DNA of 64,000 nucleotides from positions 1 through 64,000 of the forward strand of contig JADJMS010000017.1 of NCBI GenBank assembly GCA_016709495.1, written 5' to 3'. This document shows, piece after piece, positions 19,775 through 30,099 of this stretch. Under the pieces are notes generated by a model, which was not told the DNA's origin, ran no database searches, and saw only the letters and a list, made by a program, of their open reading frames with translations. Both the position numbers and the translations under genes were made by a program. Every line of letters begins with the position of its first letter. Position 1 is the stretch's first letter. Source of the stretch: Candidatus Dechloromonas phosphorivorans (GTDB taxonomy: Bacteria; Pseudomonadota; Gammaproteobacteria; Burkholderiales; Rhodocyclaceae).

Positions 19775-21004
19775 TCAAAAATTCTTGGCAAACCAGGACT
19801 TCATGCCATCGAAAACATCTTTGGCGCTTTGCTTTTCCTTGATCTTCTGGCCACGCTTGCGTTGCGCCTGCGCTTCAAGCAGCAGGCCGAAGGCGGTTGA
19901 GAAACGCGGGCTTTGCACGACATCGGCCAGGCTGCCGTTGTATTTCGGGTTGCCTAGGCGCACCGGCATGTGAAAAATTTCCTCACCCAGTTCAACCATG
20001 CCCGGCATGACGCTGGCACCACCGGTCAGGACGATGCCTGAGGACAGCACTTCCTCGAAGCCGGCGCGGCGCAGTTCGTTCTGGATCAGTTCGTAAAGCT
20101 CTTCGACGCGTGGCTGGATGACGTCGGCCAGCGCGCGACGACTCAATTTGCGGCTTGGGCGGTCATCGACGCCAGCCACTTCCATGTTTTCGGCGGCATC
20201 AGCCAGTTGCGACAAGGCACAACCGTATTTGCATTTGATGTCCTCGGCTTCGCGGGTCGGCGTTCGCAGGGCCATGGCGATGTCGTTGGTTACCTGATCT
20301 CCGGCAATCGGAATCACCGAGGTATGACGAATGGCACCTTGCGTCCAGACAGCGATGTCGGTCGTGCCGCCACCGATGTCGATCAAACAAACACCGAGAT
20401 CCTTTTCATCTTCGGAAAGCACTGCAAAACTGGAAGCCAGCGGTTGCAGCACCAGATCATTCACTTCCAGTCCACAACGCCGCACGCATTTGACGATATT
20501 CTGCGCTGCCGAGACGGCGCCAGTAACGATGTGTGTCTTCACCTCAAGACGCATACCACTCATGCCAATCGGCTCGCGAATGCCGTCTTGGCCGTCGATC
20601 ACGAATTCCTGGGTCAGGATATGCAAAATTTCCTGATCCGCCGGAATCGGCATCGCCTTGGCTGTTTCGATGACGCGCTCGACGTCGGTCGGCGTTACTT
20701 CCTTGTCCTTGATGGCGACCATGCCGTTCGAGTTAAAGCTCTTGATGTGGCTGCCGGCGATACCGGTATAGACATCCTTCACCTTGCAGTCAGCCATCAG
20801 CTCGACTTCCTGCACGACACGGCTAATGGTATGCACGGTGTCCTCGATATTGACCACGACACCCTTTTTGAAGCCGCGCGAATCCTGCGAGCCCATGCCG
20901 ATGATGTTGAGGTGGCCTTCCTGATTGATCTCGGCAACCAGAGCGACGATTTTCGACGTCCCAATATCCAGTCCGACCACCAGATCCTTGTTTTCCCTGC
21001 TCAT
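19775..21004 (-). CDS. ftsA: Cell division protein FtsA
   Basis: Actin-like ATPase that tethers FtsZ to the membrane. 409 residues. The actin-fold phosphate loops are GLDIGTSKIVAL and LIDIGGGTTDIAVW, and the adenosine motif is VLTGGASVMPGM. The C-terminal end (DVFDGMKSWFAKNF) is an amphipathic membrane-targeting helix. Four bases after ftsQ. Confidence 0.97.
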   Translation of the reverse strand: MSRENKDLVVGLDIGTSKIVALVAEINQEGHLNIIGMGSQDSRGFKKGVVVNIEDTVHTISRVVQEVELMADCKVKDVYTGIAGSHIKSFNSNGMVAIKDKEVTPTDVERVIETAKAMPIPADQEILHILTQEFVIDGQDGIREPIGMSGMRLEVKTHIVTGAVSAAQNIVKCVRRCGLEVNDLVLQPLASSFAVLSEDEKDLGVCLIDIGGGTTDIAVWTQGAIRHTSVIPIAGDQVTNDIAMALRTPTREAEDIKCKYGCALSQLADAAENMEVAGVDDRPSRKLSRRALADVIQPRVEELYELIQNELRRAGFEEVLSSGIVLTGGASVMPGMVELGEEIFHMPVRLGNPKYNGSLADVVQSPRFSTAFGLLLEAQAQRKRGQKIKEKQSAKDVFDGMKSWFAKNF

Positions 21005-21008
21005 AGTG

Positions 21009-21748
21009 TTACTTCCCCTTCACTTCGCCCGCGACACGAATCGCGAAGCCATTCGGATACCGCAAATCCACCACAGCCGGTCGCTGCGCACGTTTGGCGA
21101 CAAGCTCCGGATACACTTCGATAAAACGCTGCAGACGCACACCCACCGGCGACTTTGGCTGCTCGCGCCCCAAGTCCACCAACATGCCGCGCTCCAGCTT
21201 CAACTGCCAGGCCAGACGTGGTGACAAAGTCACCTGCACCGGCTTTTCGTTCACCGTTTTGAACGTACCAACCAGTTCGCTGTAGCGCTTCAAGACCTCG
21301 GGTGCCGTCCCTGCCGGGCCGTACAGCAGCGGCAGGGCAGCTGATTCTTCTTCGACTAGCGTCGCCACGAACACTTCGCCGTAACTGTTGACCAGCTCGC
21401 CACGTCCCTCGCCCCAACGCGCGGCCGGGCGATGCTCCTCGACCTTGACCTCGAGCCGCGCCGGCCAGATGCGCCGCACTTCGACCTTGCGCACCCAGGG
21501 CAGCTTTTCGAGCGTCCCACGCACCATTTCCAGATTCAGACTGAAAAATTGCCCTTCAACGCCGATGGCAAAATCTGCTCTACCTCGATCCGACGCGTGT
21601 GCTGCAAGGCCTCGGCAAAGACCACCTGACGCACCGGCAACGACGGCACACGCACCAGCCAGACCGCGCCAGCGGCCAGCAACGCAGCAGCAGCGACCAG
21701 TATCAACAGGTCGGCAATTGCGCTCAGCAGGTGCGGTTTGTTCCACAT
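21009..21748 (-). CDS. ftsQ: Cell division protein FtsQ (frameshifted here)
   Basis: Bitopic membrane protein linking early and late divisome parts. A single N-terminal span, ADLLILVAAAALLAAGAVWLV, is followed by a POTRA domain (SLPVRQVVFAEALQHTRRIEVEQILP) and the FtsQ beta domain (WPARLEVKVEEHRPAARW). The frame breaks in the A5 run at 21544-21548; one extra T on the coding strand joins ALKGNFFSLNLEMVRGTLEKLPW. Start chosen at MWNKPHLLSAIADL (21748), nine bases after ddlB. Probable sequence error. Confidence 0.9.
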
Positions 21749-21756
21749 TCATTGGC

Positions 21757-22674
21757 TCAGTCGTTGGTGGCCAACTCGAGCACACGACGCACCAGCGTCG
21801 GGTAATCCATGCCGTGCACGCGCGCTGCCATCGGTACCAGAGAGTGATCGGTCATCCCCGGTGCAGTATTTACTTCAAGGAAATAATGATTCCCGTCTTC
21901 ATCCATCAGAAAATCGACTCGCCCCCAGCCCCGACCACCAAGAATGCGGAAGGCTTCCAGCGCCCCCTTGCGAATTTCCATTTCCTTGGCTTCGCTCAGC
22001 CCACAGGGGCACAGGTAGCGCGTGTCATCACGGTTGTACTTGGCTTCGTAGTCATACCAGTCGGTCGCCGGCTCAATCTTGATGATCGGCAAAGCCACCA
22101 TTTCATCACCGCGGCCAATGATGCCAACCGTGTACTCGCCACCCATCACGCCTTTTTCGGCAATCACCAACGAGTCGTACTTGGCGGCCTCGGCATAGGC
22201 GAGATGCAAGGTGTTGTGCTCCTTGACCTTGCTGATACCGATGGATGATCCCTCATGCGCCGGCTTGACGAAAATCGGCAAACCCAGCTCTTCTTCGATA
22301 TCGGCGAAATCAGAATCGGCATTCAAAATCGCGTATTCCGGCACCGGCAAACCGGCTGCCTGCCACAGCAGTTTGGTGCGGAACTTGTCCATACCGAGGG
22401 CGGACGCCATGACGCCAGAGCCGGTGTAAGGAATGTGCATCAACTCCAGTGCGCCCTGGATCGTGCCATCTTCACCATGCCGGCCATGCAAGGCAACGAA
22501 GGCGCGATCGTAGCCCTTGAGCGCATCAAGCGGCTGCTCTGCTGGATCGAAGGGATGAGCATCAATCCCCTGCCCTTGCAGCGCAGCCAAAACACGCGAA
22601 CCGCTGTTGAGGGAGACTTCGCGCTCGGCGGATGTGCCGCCGAAAAGAACTGCGACTTTACCGAACCCGCTCAT
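21757..22674 (-). CDS. ddlB: D-alanine--D-alanine ligase Ddl
   Basis: ATP-grasp ligase that makes the D-Ala-D-Ala dipeptide for the peptidoglycan stem. 305 residues from MSGFGKVAVLFGGTSAEREVSLNSG. Signatures are VALHGRHGEDGTIQGALE, GSSIGISKV and EVNTAPGMTDHSLVP. The ATG overlaps the murC stop (ATGA), so translation is coupled. Confidence 0.96.
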   Translation of the reverse strand: MSGFGKVAVLFGGTSAEREVSLNSGSRVLAALQGQGIDAHPFDPAEQPLDALKGYDRAFVALHGRHGEDGTIQGALELMHIPYTGSGVMASALGMDKFRTKLLWQAAGLPVPEYAILNADSDFADIEEELGLPIFVKPAHEGSSIGISKVKEHNTLHLAYAEAAKYDSLVIAEKGVMGGEYTVGIIGRGDEMVALPIIKIEPATDWYDYEAKYNRDDTRYLCPCGLSEAKEMEIRKGALEAFRILGGRGWGRVDFLMDEDGNHYFLEVNTAPGMTDHSLVPMAARVHGMDYPTLVRRVLELATND

Positions 22675-24061
22675 TTGATTTCCACCACTTTCCCCGGCAC
22701 GGCACCAATCGAGCCTGCACCCATACACAAAACCACGTCGCCATCCCGGGCGACTTCCAAAATCGTTTGCGGCATCATCGCGATATCCTCGACGAACACC
22801 GGTTCCACCTTGCCGATCACGCGCAAGGCGCGGGCCAGCGAGCGGCCATCGGCAGCGACAATCGGCGCCTCGCCAGCGGCATAAATTTCTGACAACAAAA
22901 GCGCGTCGACCGTACTCAATACCTTGACGAAGTCTTCGAAGCAGTCACGCGTACGGGTGTAACGGTGTGGCTGGAATGCCAGCACCAGTCGACGCCCCGG
23001 GAAGGCGCCACGAGCGGCGGCCAGCGTTGCGGCCATTTCAACCGGGTGATGACCGTAATCATCGACCAGCGTAAATGAGCCACCATCCGGCAAAGCCACT
23101 TCACCATAGCGCTGGAAGCGGCGACCAACCCCCTTGAATTCAGCCAACGCCTTGATGATTGCAGCATCAGATACCTGCACTTCGGTTGCTACGGCAATCG
23201 CTGCCAGCGCATTGAGCACGTTGTGCATGCCCGGTGTGTTGAGCGTGATTTCCAGACGTGACACCGAGCCATTGACGCGAACGCAGGTAAAACGCATCTG
23301 CCCGTTATCGGCAACGACATTTTCCGCGTGGAAATTGCAGTCCGGCGACAGGCCGTAAGTAACGATCTGCTTGGAGACTTGCGGCATAATCGCGCGCACA
23401 TTGGCATCATCACCACATAGCACAGCAACACCGTAAAGGGCAGGCGACTGAGAAAGTCGACAAAAGCGCCTTTCAGTTTCTCGAAGTCGTGGCCGTAGGT
23501 TTCCATGTGGTCGGCGTCGATATTGGTGACCACAGAAATGACCGGCGACAGGAAGAGGAAGGAGGCATCGGATTCATCCGCCTCGGCGACCAGAAAATCG
23601 CCACTGCCGAGTCTAGCGTTGGCACCGGCAGCATTCAAGCGACCGCCGATAACGAAGGTGGGATCAATGCCTCCTTCGGCCAGAATGCTGGCAACCAGGC
23701 TGGTTGTTGTCGTTTTACCGTGCGTACCGGCGATGGCGATGCCGCGCTTGAGCCGCATCAGCTCGGCCAGCATCTGGGCGCGCGGCACAACCGGAATTTT
23801 GCGCTCACGCGCCGCAATGACTTCCGGATTATCGGCCTTGACTGCCGTCGAGGTAACCACCGCATCGGCCCCGGCAGCGTTTTCGGCGGCATGACCGATC
23901 ATTACCTTGACGCCTTCGCCCTCAAGGCGACGGGTCGTTGCACTGGCCGCAATATCAGAACCGCTCACCGTATAGCCAAGGTGGGCAAGCACTTCGGCAA
24001 TACCGCTCATGCCCGAACCGCCGACGCCGACGAAATGGATATGTTTGACTTTATGTTTCAT
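22671..24061 (-). CDS. murC: UDP-MurNAc--L-Ala ligase MurC (frameshifted here)
   Basis: Adds L-Ala to UDP-MurNAc. The Rossmann start HFVGVGGSGMSGIAE, the P-loop GTHGKTTTTSLVA, ADESDASF and the C-terminal domain with DDYGHHPVEMAATLAAAR are all visible. The frame breaks at AAA 23435-23437: one extra T on the coding strand restores LPFYGVAVLCGDDANVRAIMP. The start is the ATG at 24061, overlapping the murG stop. An essential gene, so probably a sequence error. Confidence 0.93.
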
Positions 24062-25116
24062 TTCGCACTCTCTGCACAAATATTGGCCACTTCTTCGGTG
24101 GCATCGGGCTTGGCCAAACTGCGAGCCTTTTCAGCCATTTCCAGCAGTTGACCGCGTGAATAGTTGCGGATCAGCGCAATCGCTTCCGGCGTCAATTCGC
24201 TTTGCGGCAAAAGGAAGGCGCCGCCAACATTGACCAGAAACTTGGCATTGCCGGTTTGATGATCATCGACGGCATGCGGGAAGGGCACCAAAATACTGGC
24301 AACACCGGCAGCGGCCAACTCTGCGACGGTCAACGCGCCAGAACGGCAAATAACCAGATCAGCCCATTCGTAAGCACCAGCCATGTCTTCAATAAACGGC
24401 ACGCAATGCGCCAGAACGCCAACCGCTGCGTAACCGGCCTTGAGCGCCTCGATATGTTTTTCACCGGCCTGATGAACGATTTGCGGCTGTTCGTTTTCAC
24501 CCAGCAGCGCCATGCCCTGCGGCACCATTTCATTCAGCGCCTGCGCCCCCAGGCTGCCACCAATGACCAGCAAGCGCAGGGCACCGGTACGCTCGGCAAA
24601 GCGCTCGGCTGGCGGAGGAATCCTGGCAATGTCAGGACGCACCGGATTGCCTGCCCAAATACCATTCTTGAACACGTCCGGGAAGCCAGTGACGATACGA
24701 TCCGCCACGCCGGCCAGAACACGATTGGCCAAGCCAGCAACCGAATTCTGCTCATGCACAACCAGCGGCTTGCCAAGCAAAGAAGCCATCATGCCGCCGG
24801 GGAAAGTGATATAGCCGCCCATACCGAGCACCACATTCGGATTGACCTGACGAATCGCTTTTTGTGCCTGCCAAAATCCCTTGAGCAGATTGAGTGGCAA
24901 GAGCAGTTTGCGTAACAGGCCTTTACCACGCAGTGCGGCAAATTTCAGATTGACCATCTCGAAGCCATGCTGCGGTACGAGACGGGCTTCCATGCCTTCC
25001 GGATTACCCAGCCAGACAACACGCCAACCGGCATCGCGCAATTTGTGCGCAACGGCCAGCGCCGGGAAGATGTGACCACCAGTACCGCCTGCCATGACCA
25101 GAATCGTGCGGCTCAT
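24058..25116 (-). CDS. murG: Lipid II synthase MurG
   Basis: Membrane-associated GT28 glycosyltransferase that adds GlcNAc to lipid I. 352 residues from MSRTILVMAGGTGGHIFPALAVA. The second G loop (LVIGGSLGAQALNE), HEQNSVAGLANRVLA and the donor-binding ICRSGALTVAELAAAGVASILVPFP are clear. Its ATG overlaps the ftsW stop. Confidence 0.97.
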   Translation of the reverse strand: MSRTILVMAGGTGGHIFPALAVAHKLRDAGWRVVWLGNPEGMEARLVPQHGFEMVNLKFAALRGKGLLRKLLLPLNLLKGFWQAQKAIRQVNPNVVLGMGGYITFPGGMMASLLGKPLVVHEQNSVAGLANRVLAGVADRIVTGFPDVFKNGIWAGNPVRPDIARIPPPAERFAERTGALRLLVIGGSLGAQALNEMVPQGMALLGENEQPQIVHQAGEKHIEALKAGYAAVGVLAHCVPFIEDMAGAYEWADLVICRSGALTVAELAAAGVASILVPFPHAVDDHQTGNAKFLVNVGGAFLLPQSELTPEAIALIRNYSRGQLLEMAEKARSLAKPDATEEVANICAESAK

Positions 25117-26276
25117 AGCTTGCCTCCGCGCATCAATTGGCGATTTTCCCAATCGACCCGAAGAAGTATCGCCAAAGCCACGCAGTTGGCAAAAATACCC
25201 GAACCGCCAAAGCTCATTAGCGGCAGGGTCAGTCCCTTGGTTGGCAGGAGGCCCATATTCACGCCGATATTGATAAACGACTGGACACCAAACCAGATGC
25301 CGATGCCCATCGCCACCAGCGCCGGATAAAGGCGACCCAGCGGAACGCATTGCCGACCAATTGCGAAGGCGCGCTGCACAAGCAAGGCAAACAAGGCAAT
25401 CACTGCCAACACACCGAAGAAACCGAGTTCTTCAGCAATCACCGCCATCAGGAAGTCGGTATGCGCTTCTGGCAAGTAGAACAGCTTTTCGACACTGGCG
25501 CCCAGACCGACGCCGAACAACTCGCCGCGCCCGAAAGCAATCAAAGAATGAGACAACTGATAGCCACGGCCAAAGGCATCAGCCCACGGGTCCATGAAGC
25601 CAAACACGCGATCACGGCGGTAGGGCGACACGATGATCATCACCGCGAAGGCAATCAGCAAGCCGACAATCAGCAGCGCAAACAGTCGCGCCTTCAGGCC
25701 GCCGAGGAAGAGAATGCCCATCGCAATCGAGATAATGACGACAAAAGCGCCAAAGTCTGGCTCTTTCAGGAGCAGCATGCCGACGATGGCCATCGCGCCA
25801 AACATCGGCAGAAAGGCCTGCTTCAGATCATGCATGACATTAATTTTGCGCACGGTGTAATCGGCGGCGTAAAGCACAGCAAACAGCTTCATCAACTCGG
25901 ATGGCTGTAAATTGGCAAAGCCAAGCGGCAACCAGCGCCTTGCGCCATTGACATCCTTACCGATGCCGGGAATCAGGACAAATGCCAGCAGGACAACCCC
26001 GGCCATGAACAGATAGGGTGAATACTTTTGCCACAGGCTGAGCGGCACCTGGAATGTCACAGCAGCAGCCACCATGCCGATGCACAGAAAAATCCCGTGA
26101 CGAACCAGATAGTAGGCTGGCTGATGGCCGGTAAATCGGCCGCCTTCCGCAATCGCGATGGAGGACGAATAGACCATCACCAGCCCGGTAAACAAAAGAA
26201 TAAGGACACTCCACAGCAGAGCGTAATCAATTTCATCAACTTGACGGCGCGGCGCATCCAGGGACTTGATCATCAT
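25113..26276 (-). CDS. ftsW: Division SEDS glycosyltransferase FtsW
   Basis: Polytopic SEDS protein that polymerises lipid II at the septum with FtsI. About 387 residues and ten membrane spans. Family landmarks are VYSSSIAIAEG, the pore region RRWLPLGFANLQPSELMKLF, LLKEPDFGAFVV and the C-terminal GLLPTKGLTLPLMSFGGSG. Two adjacent ATGs (26276 and 26273) overlap the murD stop; either could start. Confidence 0.96.
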   Translation of the reverse strand: MMIKSLDAPRRQVDEIDYALLWSVLILLFTGLVMVYSSSIAIAEGGRFTGHQPAYYLVRHGIFLCIGMVAAAVTFQVPLSLWQKYSPYLFMAGVVLLAFVLIPGIGKDVNGARRWLPLGFANLQPSELMKLFAVLYAADYTVRKINVMHDLKQAFLPMFGAMAIVGMLLLKEPDFGAFVVIISIAMGILFLGGLKARLFALLIVGLLIAFAVMIIVSPYRRDRVFGFMDPWADAFGRGYQLSHSLIAFGRGELFGVGLGASVEKLFYLPEAHTDFLMAVIAEELGFFGVLAVIALFALLVQRAFAIGRQCVPLGRLYPALVAMGIGIWFGVQSFINIGVNMGLLPTKGLTLPLMSFGGSGIFANCVALAILLRVDWENRQLMRGGKL

Positions 26277-27637
26277 GATGACAAACCCTTCACTGCATCG
26301 ATGAATGCCTGGGCGCGGTGCGCATAATTGCGGTACATGTCGAGGCTGGCGCAGGCCGGGGACAAGAGGACACAATCGCCGGCTTGTGCATGGCCAGCCA
26401 ACCAGACAACAGCCGCATTCATATCACCGAGAATGCGCGTCGGCACGCCACTGCCTTCAAGCGCCATGCCGATTGCCGCGGCATCACGTCCAATCAAGGC
26501 AACTGCCCGCCCATGTTTTTCCAGGGCCGATTTCAGCGGCGAAAAATCCTGCCCCTTGCCTTCGCCGCCGAGGACGATGGCAACCTTGCGACCCATGCCT
26601 TCGATGGCCGCCAGAGTGGCACCAACGTTGGTTCCCTTGGAGTCATCGACATAGATAACGCCACCAATGTCAGCGACAGTTTCAACCCGGTGCGGCAATC
26701 CAGCAAAAGATTTCAGCGGCTCGACCAGTCTCGCCACCGGAATACCGATCACCTCACACAAAGCCAGCGCAGCCATGGCATTTGCCGCATTGTGCAAACC
26801 CGTCAGTTTTAACGCGTCGACCGAAACAATTGCTTCTTTTCCTTTGACTATCCAGCCATTGGCCAAGCCAAAATCTAATGCGCGGGGAGCAGCACTCAGG
26901 CCGAAGGTAACCATCTTGCGACCGCAGCGACCATTGGCCATTGACCAGTCGTCGTCACGATTCAGTACCATGACGCCTTTGCCCTTGAAAACGCGCGACT
27001 TGGCGGCGGCGTAGTTGGCCAGGCTACCGTCGTATCGATCGAGGTGATCTTCGGAAATATTCAGAACCGTTGCCGCTTCGGCATTCAAGTGGTGGGTCGT
27101 TTCCAGCTGGAAGCTCGACAACTCGACAACCCAAACTTGCGGCAACGGTTTACCCAACTTCGCGGCATCCTGCGCATCCATCAAGGCATCAAGCGCCGAC
27201 GGCGAAATGTTGCCACAGGCGATGGCTGGCACGCCGGCGCCATTCAGCAGATGAGCAGTCAGCGCCGTGGTGGTGGTTTTCCCATTACTGCCGGTGATGG
27301 CGACGATCTTCGAACCAGGCACCTGTTCGCGCACGCCAGCCGCAAATAACTCAATTTCAGAGATCAACGGCAGATCGACCATAGCAATTACCGGAGTATC
27401 TTTTGGCACACCCGGAGAGATTGCGACGAGATCCATGCCGGCAAACATCGCCTTGGCAAATTCACCGGCGATCAATTCGGCGCCTGGTGAGGCTTTTTGC
27501 AGTGCTTCAACATTTGGCGGATTTTCACGCGAGTCGGCAACCCGGACAAACGCGCCCTGGCGATGCAGCCACTTGGCCATCGCCAGTCCGGACTCACCGA
27601 GCCCGACAACCAGAACGCGTTTGCCCCGAAGGTCCAT
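26273..27637 (-). CDS. murD: UDP-MurNAc-L-Ala--D-Glu ligase MurD
   Basis: Adds D-Glu to the stem peptide. 454 residues. The N-terminal nucleotide fold (VLVVGLGESGLAMAKWL), the P-loop AITGSNGKTTTTAL, the DHLDRY motif and the C-terminal VYVDDSKGTNVGATLAAIEG are seen. It starts two bases after the mraY stop. Confidence 0.97.
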   Translation of the reverse strand: MDLRGKRVLVVGLGESGLAMAKWLHRQGAFVRVADSRENPPNVEALQKASPGAELIAGEFAKAMFAGMDLVAISPGVPKDTPVIAMVDLPLISEIELFAAGVREQVPGSKIVAITGSNGKTTTTALTAHLLNGAGVPAIACGNISPSALDALMDAQDAAKLGKPLPQVWVVELSSFQLETTHHLNAEAATVLNISEDHLDRYDGSLANYAAAKSRVFKGKGVMVLNRDDDWSMANGRCGRKMVTFGLSAAPRALDFGLANGWIVKGKEAIVSVDALKLTGLHNAANAMAALALCEVIGIPVARLVEPLKSFAGLPHRVETVADIGGVIYVDDSKGTNVGATLAAIEGMGRKVAIVLGGEGKGQDFSPLKSALEKHGRAVALIGRDAAAIGMALEGSGVPTRILGDMNAAVVWLAGHAQAGDCVLLSPACASLDMYRNYAHRAQAFIDAVKGLSS

Positions 27638-27639
27638 GT

Positions 27640-28743
27640 TTAGCGCAACTTCAACGAAGACAGCCCGACCAGCACGAGCATGATGGTGATAATCCAGAAG
27701 CGGACGACGACCTGCGTCTCCTTCCAGCCGGTTTGTTCGAAGTGGTGGTGCAGCGGCGCCATGCGCAGGATGCGACGACCTTCACCGAATTTCTTCTTGG
27801 TGTATTTGAAATAGCCAACCTGCAACATGACCGACAGGGTTTCAACAACGAAGACACCGCCCATGATCAACAGTACGATTTCCTGACGCAGAATGACGGC
27901 GACGGTACCAAGTGCAGCGCCCAGTGACAGCGCGCCTACATCACCCATAAAGACTTCAGCCGGATAAGCGTTAAACCACAGGAAGCCAAGCCCGGCCCCG
28001 GCAATGGCACCGAGCAGGATGCACAACTCGCCAGCGCCCGGCACGTAGGGGATGAACAGGTATTTGGCCAGAACGGCGTGGCCGGTGACGTAGGCGAAGA
28101 TGGCAAAGGCGGCGGCGACCATGACGGTCGGCATGATCGCCAAACCATCGAGGCCATCGGTCAGGTTGACTGCATTGCTCGTGCCAACGATGACGAAGTA
28201 GGTCAGCGCAATGAAGCCGACAATCCCCAATGGGTAAGCGATGGTCTTGAAGAATGGAACGATCAATTCAGTTTGCGCGCCCGACTTGGCCGAATAAGCA
28301 AGGAAGAGCGCGGCACCGAGGCCGAGTACGGATTGCCAGAAATACTTCCAACCCGCCGACAAGCCCTTCGGGTCGCGATAGACCACCTTTTTCCAGTCGT
28401 CGTACCAGCCGACGATGCCAAAGCCGAGCGTCACGATCAGCACAGTCCACACGTACTTATTGGTTAAATCGCCCCAGAGCAGGGTTGTGACGCCAATTGA
28501 AATCAGGATCAGCACGCCGCCCATGGTTGGCGTACCGGATTTGACCAAATGGGTTTGCGGGCCATCAGTACGCACCGCCTGGCCGATTTTCTTCGCCGCC
28601 AGCCAGCGGATGACGCCAGGGCCGGCGGCAAATGAAATCAGCAGCGCAGTCATCGTCGCCAACACCGTGCGCAGCGTGATGTAGTTGAAGACGTTGAAGA
28701 AGCGAACGTCTTGGGCGAGCCATTGGGCAAGTGCCAGCAGCAT
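27640..28743 (-). CDS. mraY: Phospho-MurNAc-pentapeptide transferase MraY
   Basis: Ten-span enzyme that moves phospho-MurNAc-pentapeptide to undecaprenyl phosphate, forming lipid I. 367 residues, normal. Family motifs include GTPTMGGVLI, WYDDWKKV, AVNLTDGLDGLAI and LGFLWFNAYPAEVFMGDVGAL with catalytic acids. The C-terminal APLHHHFEQTGWKE is conserved. The start overlaps the murF stop (TGATG). Confidence 0.97.
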   Translation of the reverse strand: MLLALAQWLAQDVRFFNVFNYITLRTVLATMTALLISFAAGPGVIRWLAAKKIGQAVRTDGPQTHLVKSGTPTMGGVLILISIGVTTLLWGDLTNKYVWTVLIVTLGFGIVGWYDDWKKVVYRDPKGLSAGWKYFWQSVLGLGAALFLAYSAKSGAQTELIVPFFKTIAYPLGIVGFIALTYFVIVGTSNAVNLTDGLDGLAIMPTVMVAAAFAIFAYVTGHAVLAKYLFIPYVPGAGELCILLGAIAGAGLGFLWFNAYPAEVFMGDVGALSLGAALGTVAVILRQEIVLLIMGGVFVVETLSVMLQVGYFKYTKKKFGEGRRILRMAPLHHHFEQTGWKETQVVVRFWIITIMLVLVGLSSLKLR

Positions 28744-30099
28744 CAGTTTTTCTCCTGAGCAACAAGGGCATCAGCCACTCGTTCCATTTTCATGAAGCGC
28801 GACCCTTTGATCAGCACCGTGGTTTCCGGCCCTAATTCCTTGTCGACCGCAACAATCAGTTTTTCGATGTTGCAATAGTGCTTGGCGCCCTCGCCAAAGT
28901 TACGCACCGCCTGCTGTGCGGCATCACCGAGCGCAAACAGGCGGTCGATGCCCTGGCTTTTGGCATAGCCGCCAATTTCATCGTGATACTGGCCGCTGGC
29001 CTCGCCAATTTCACCCATGTCACCCAGGACCAGCAATTTGCGGCCGATGGTGGCGGCCAGGACATCAATCCCGGCCCGTACTGAATCTGGGTTGGCGTTG
29101 TAGGTGTCATCGAGAATTTCAGCGCCCTTGTTGCCGGCGCGGCGCTGCAGGCGGCCCTTAACGCCGGAGAAGGCCTCCAGGCCGGCAGCGACCTCCGCCA
29201 TCGGAACCCCGGCAGCAAGACAGGCGGCGGCTGCAGCGACTGCGTTGCGCGCATTGTGGCGACCGGGAATGTGCAGCGTTATCGCTGCTTCACCCTCGCT
29301 TGCGGTCAATTCGATGGCGATTTCAAGACCATGCTGGCGCACCGCACCGCGCACATCAGCCTCACGATCAATACTGAAAGTCCGGACGGCATGTTGGCCC
29401 GCCATACCGCGCCAGAAATCGGCGTAAGTCATCATCGGCATTGATCACAGCCACACCGTTCGGCAGCAAACCACCAAAAATACTGCCCTTTTCGCGTGCC
29501 ACCTCATCCATGTCGCCCATGCCTTCGAGATGGGCACGCTGGGCGTTGGTCACCAGCGCCACCGTCGGCGAGCCGATCTTGGCCAGATAGGCAATTTCGC
29601 CCGGGTGGTTCATACCCATTTCGATAACGGCAGCACGATGCGAGGCACGCAGACCCAGCAAGGTCAGTGGCAAACCGATATCGTTATTCAAGTTGCCGCG
29701 CGTGGACAACACCGCCGCACCAAAAGCCGCCTTTAAAATCGCAGCAATCATTTCCTTGGTCGTTGTCTTGCCGTTAGAACCGGTCACAGCGATCACAGGC
29801 AAAGTAAAACTGGCGCGCCAGGCAGCCGCCAGGCGTCCCAGAGCGAGCCGGGTGTCATCAACCAGAACAGTCGAAACGCCAGCCGGCAGTTTGCTGGCAT
29901 CGGAAACCATCAATGCAGCGGCGGATTCTGCTGCCGGCGCAAGAAAATCATGGGCATCGAAGCGTTCACCGCTCAAGGCAATGAATAGCTGACCCGCCTC
30001 TATCGACCGGGTATCCGTGGAAACACCGGTCAGTGCGACATCGGCACCAATCAGGCGGCCATCAACAGCACTTGCGACTTGCGAAAGAAGCCAGTTCAT
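28743..30099 (-). CDS. murF: UDP-MurNAc-tripeptide--D-Ala-D-Ala ligase MurF (frameshifted here)
   Basis: Completes the pentapeptide by adding D-Ala-D-Ala. Visible are the N-terminal domain (GVSTDTRSIEAGQLFIAL), the P-loop VTGSNGKTTTKEMIA, EMGMNHPGEIAYL, and in the C-terminal part DDTYNANPDSVRAGID and VLGDMGEIGE. The frame breaks at AA 29426-29427: one T too many on the coding strand; without it the text reads INADDDYADFWRGMAGQHAVRTFSID. The start at 30099 overlaps the murE stop by four bases. Probable sequence error. Confidence 0.93.
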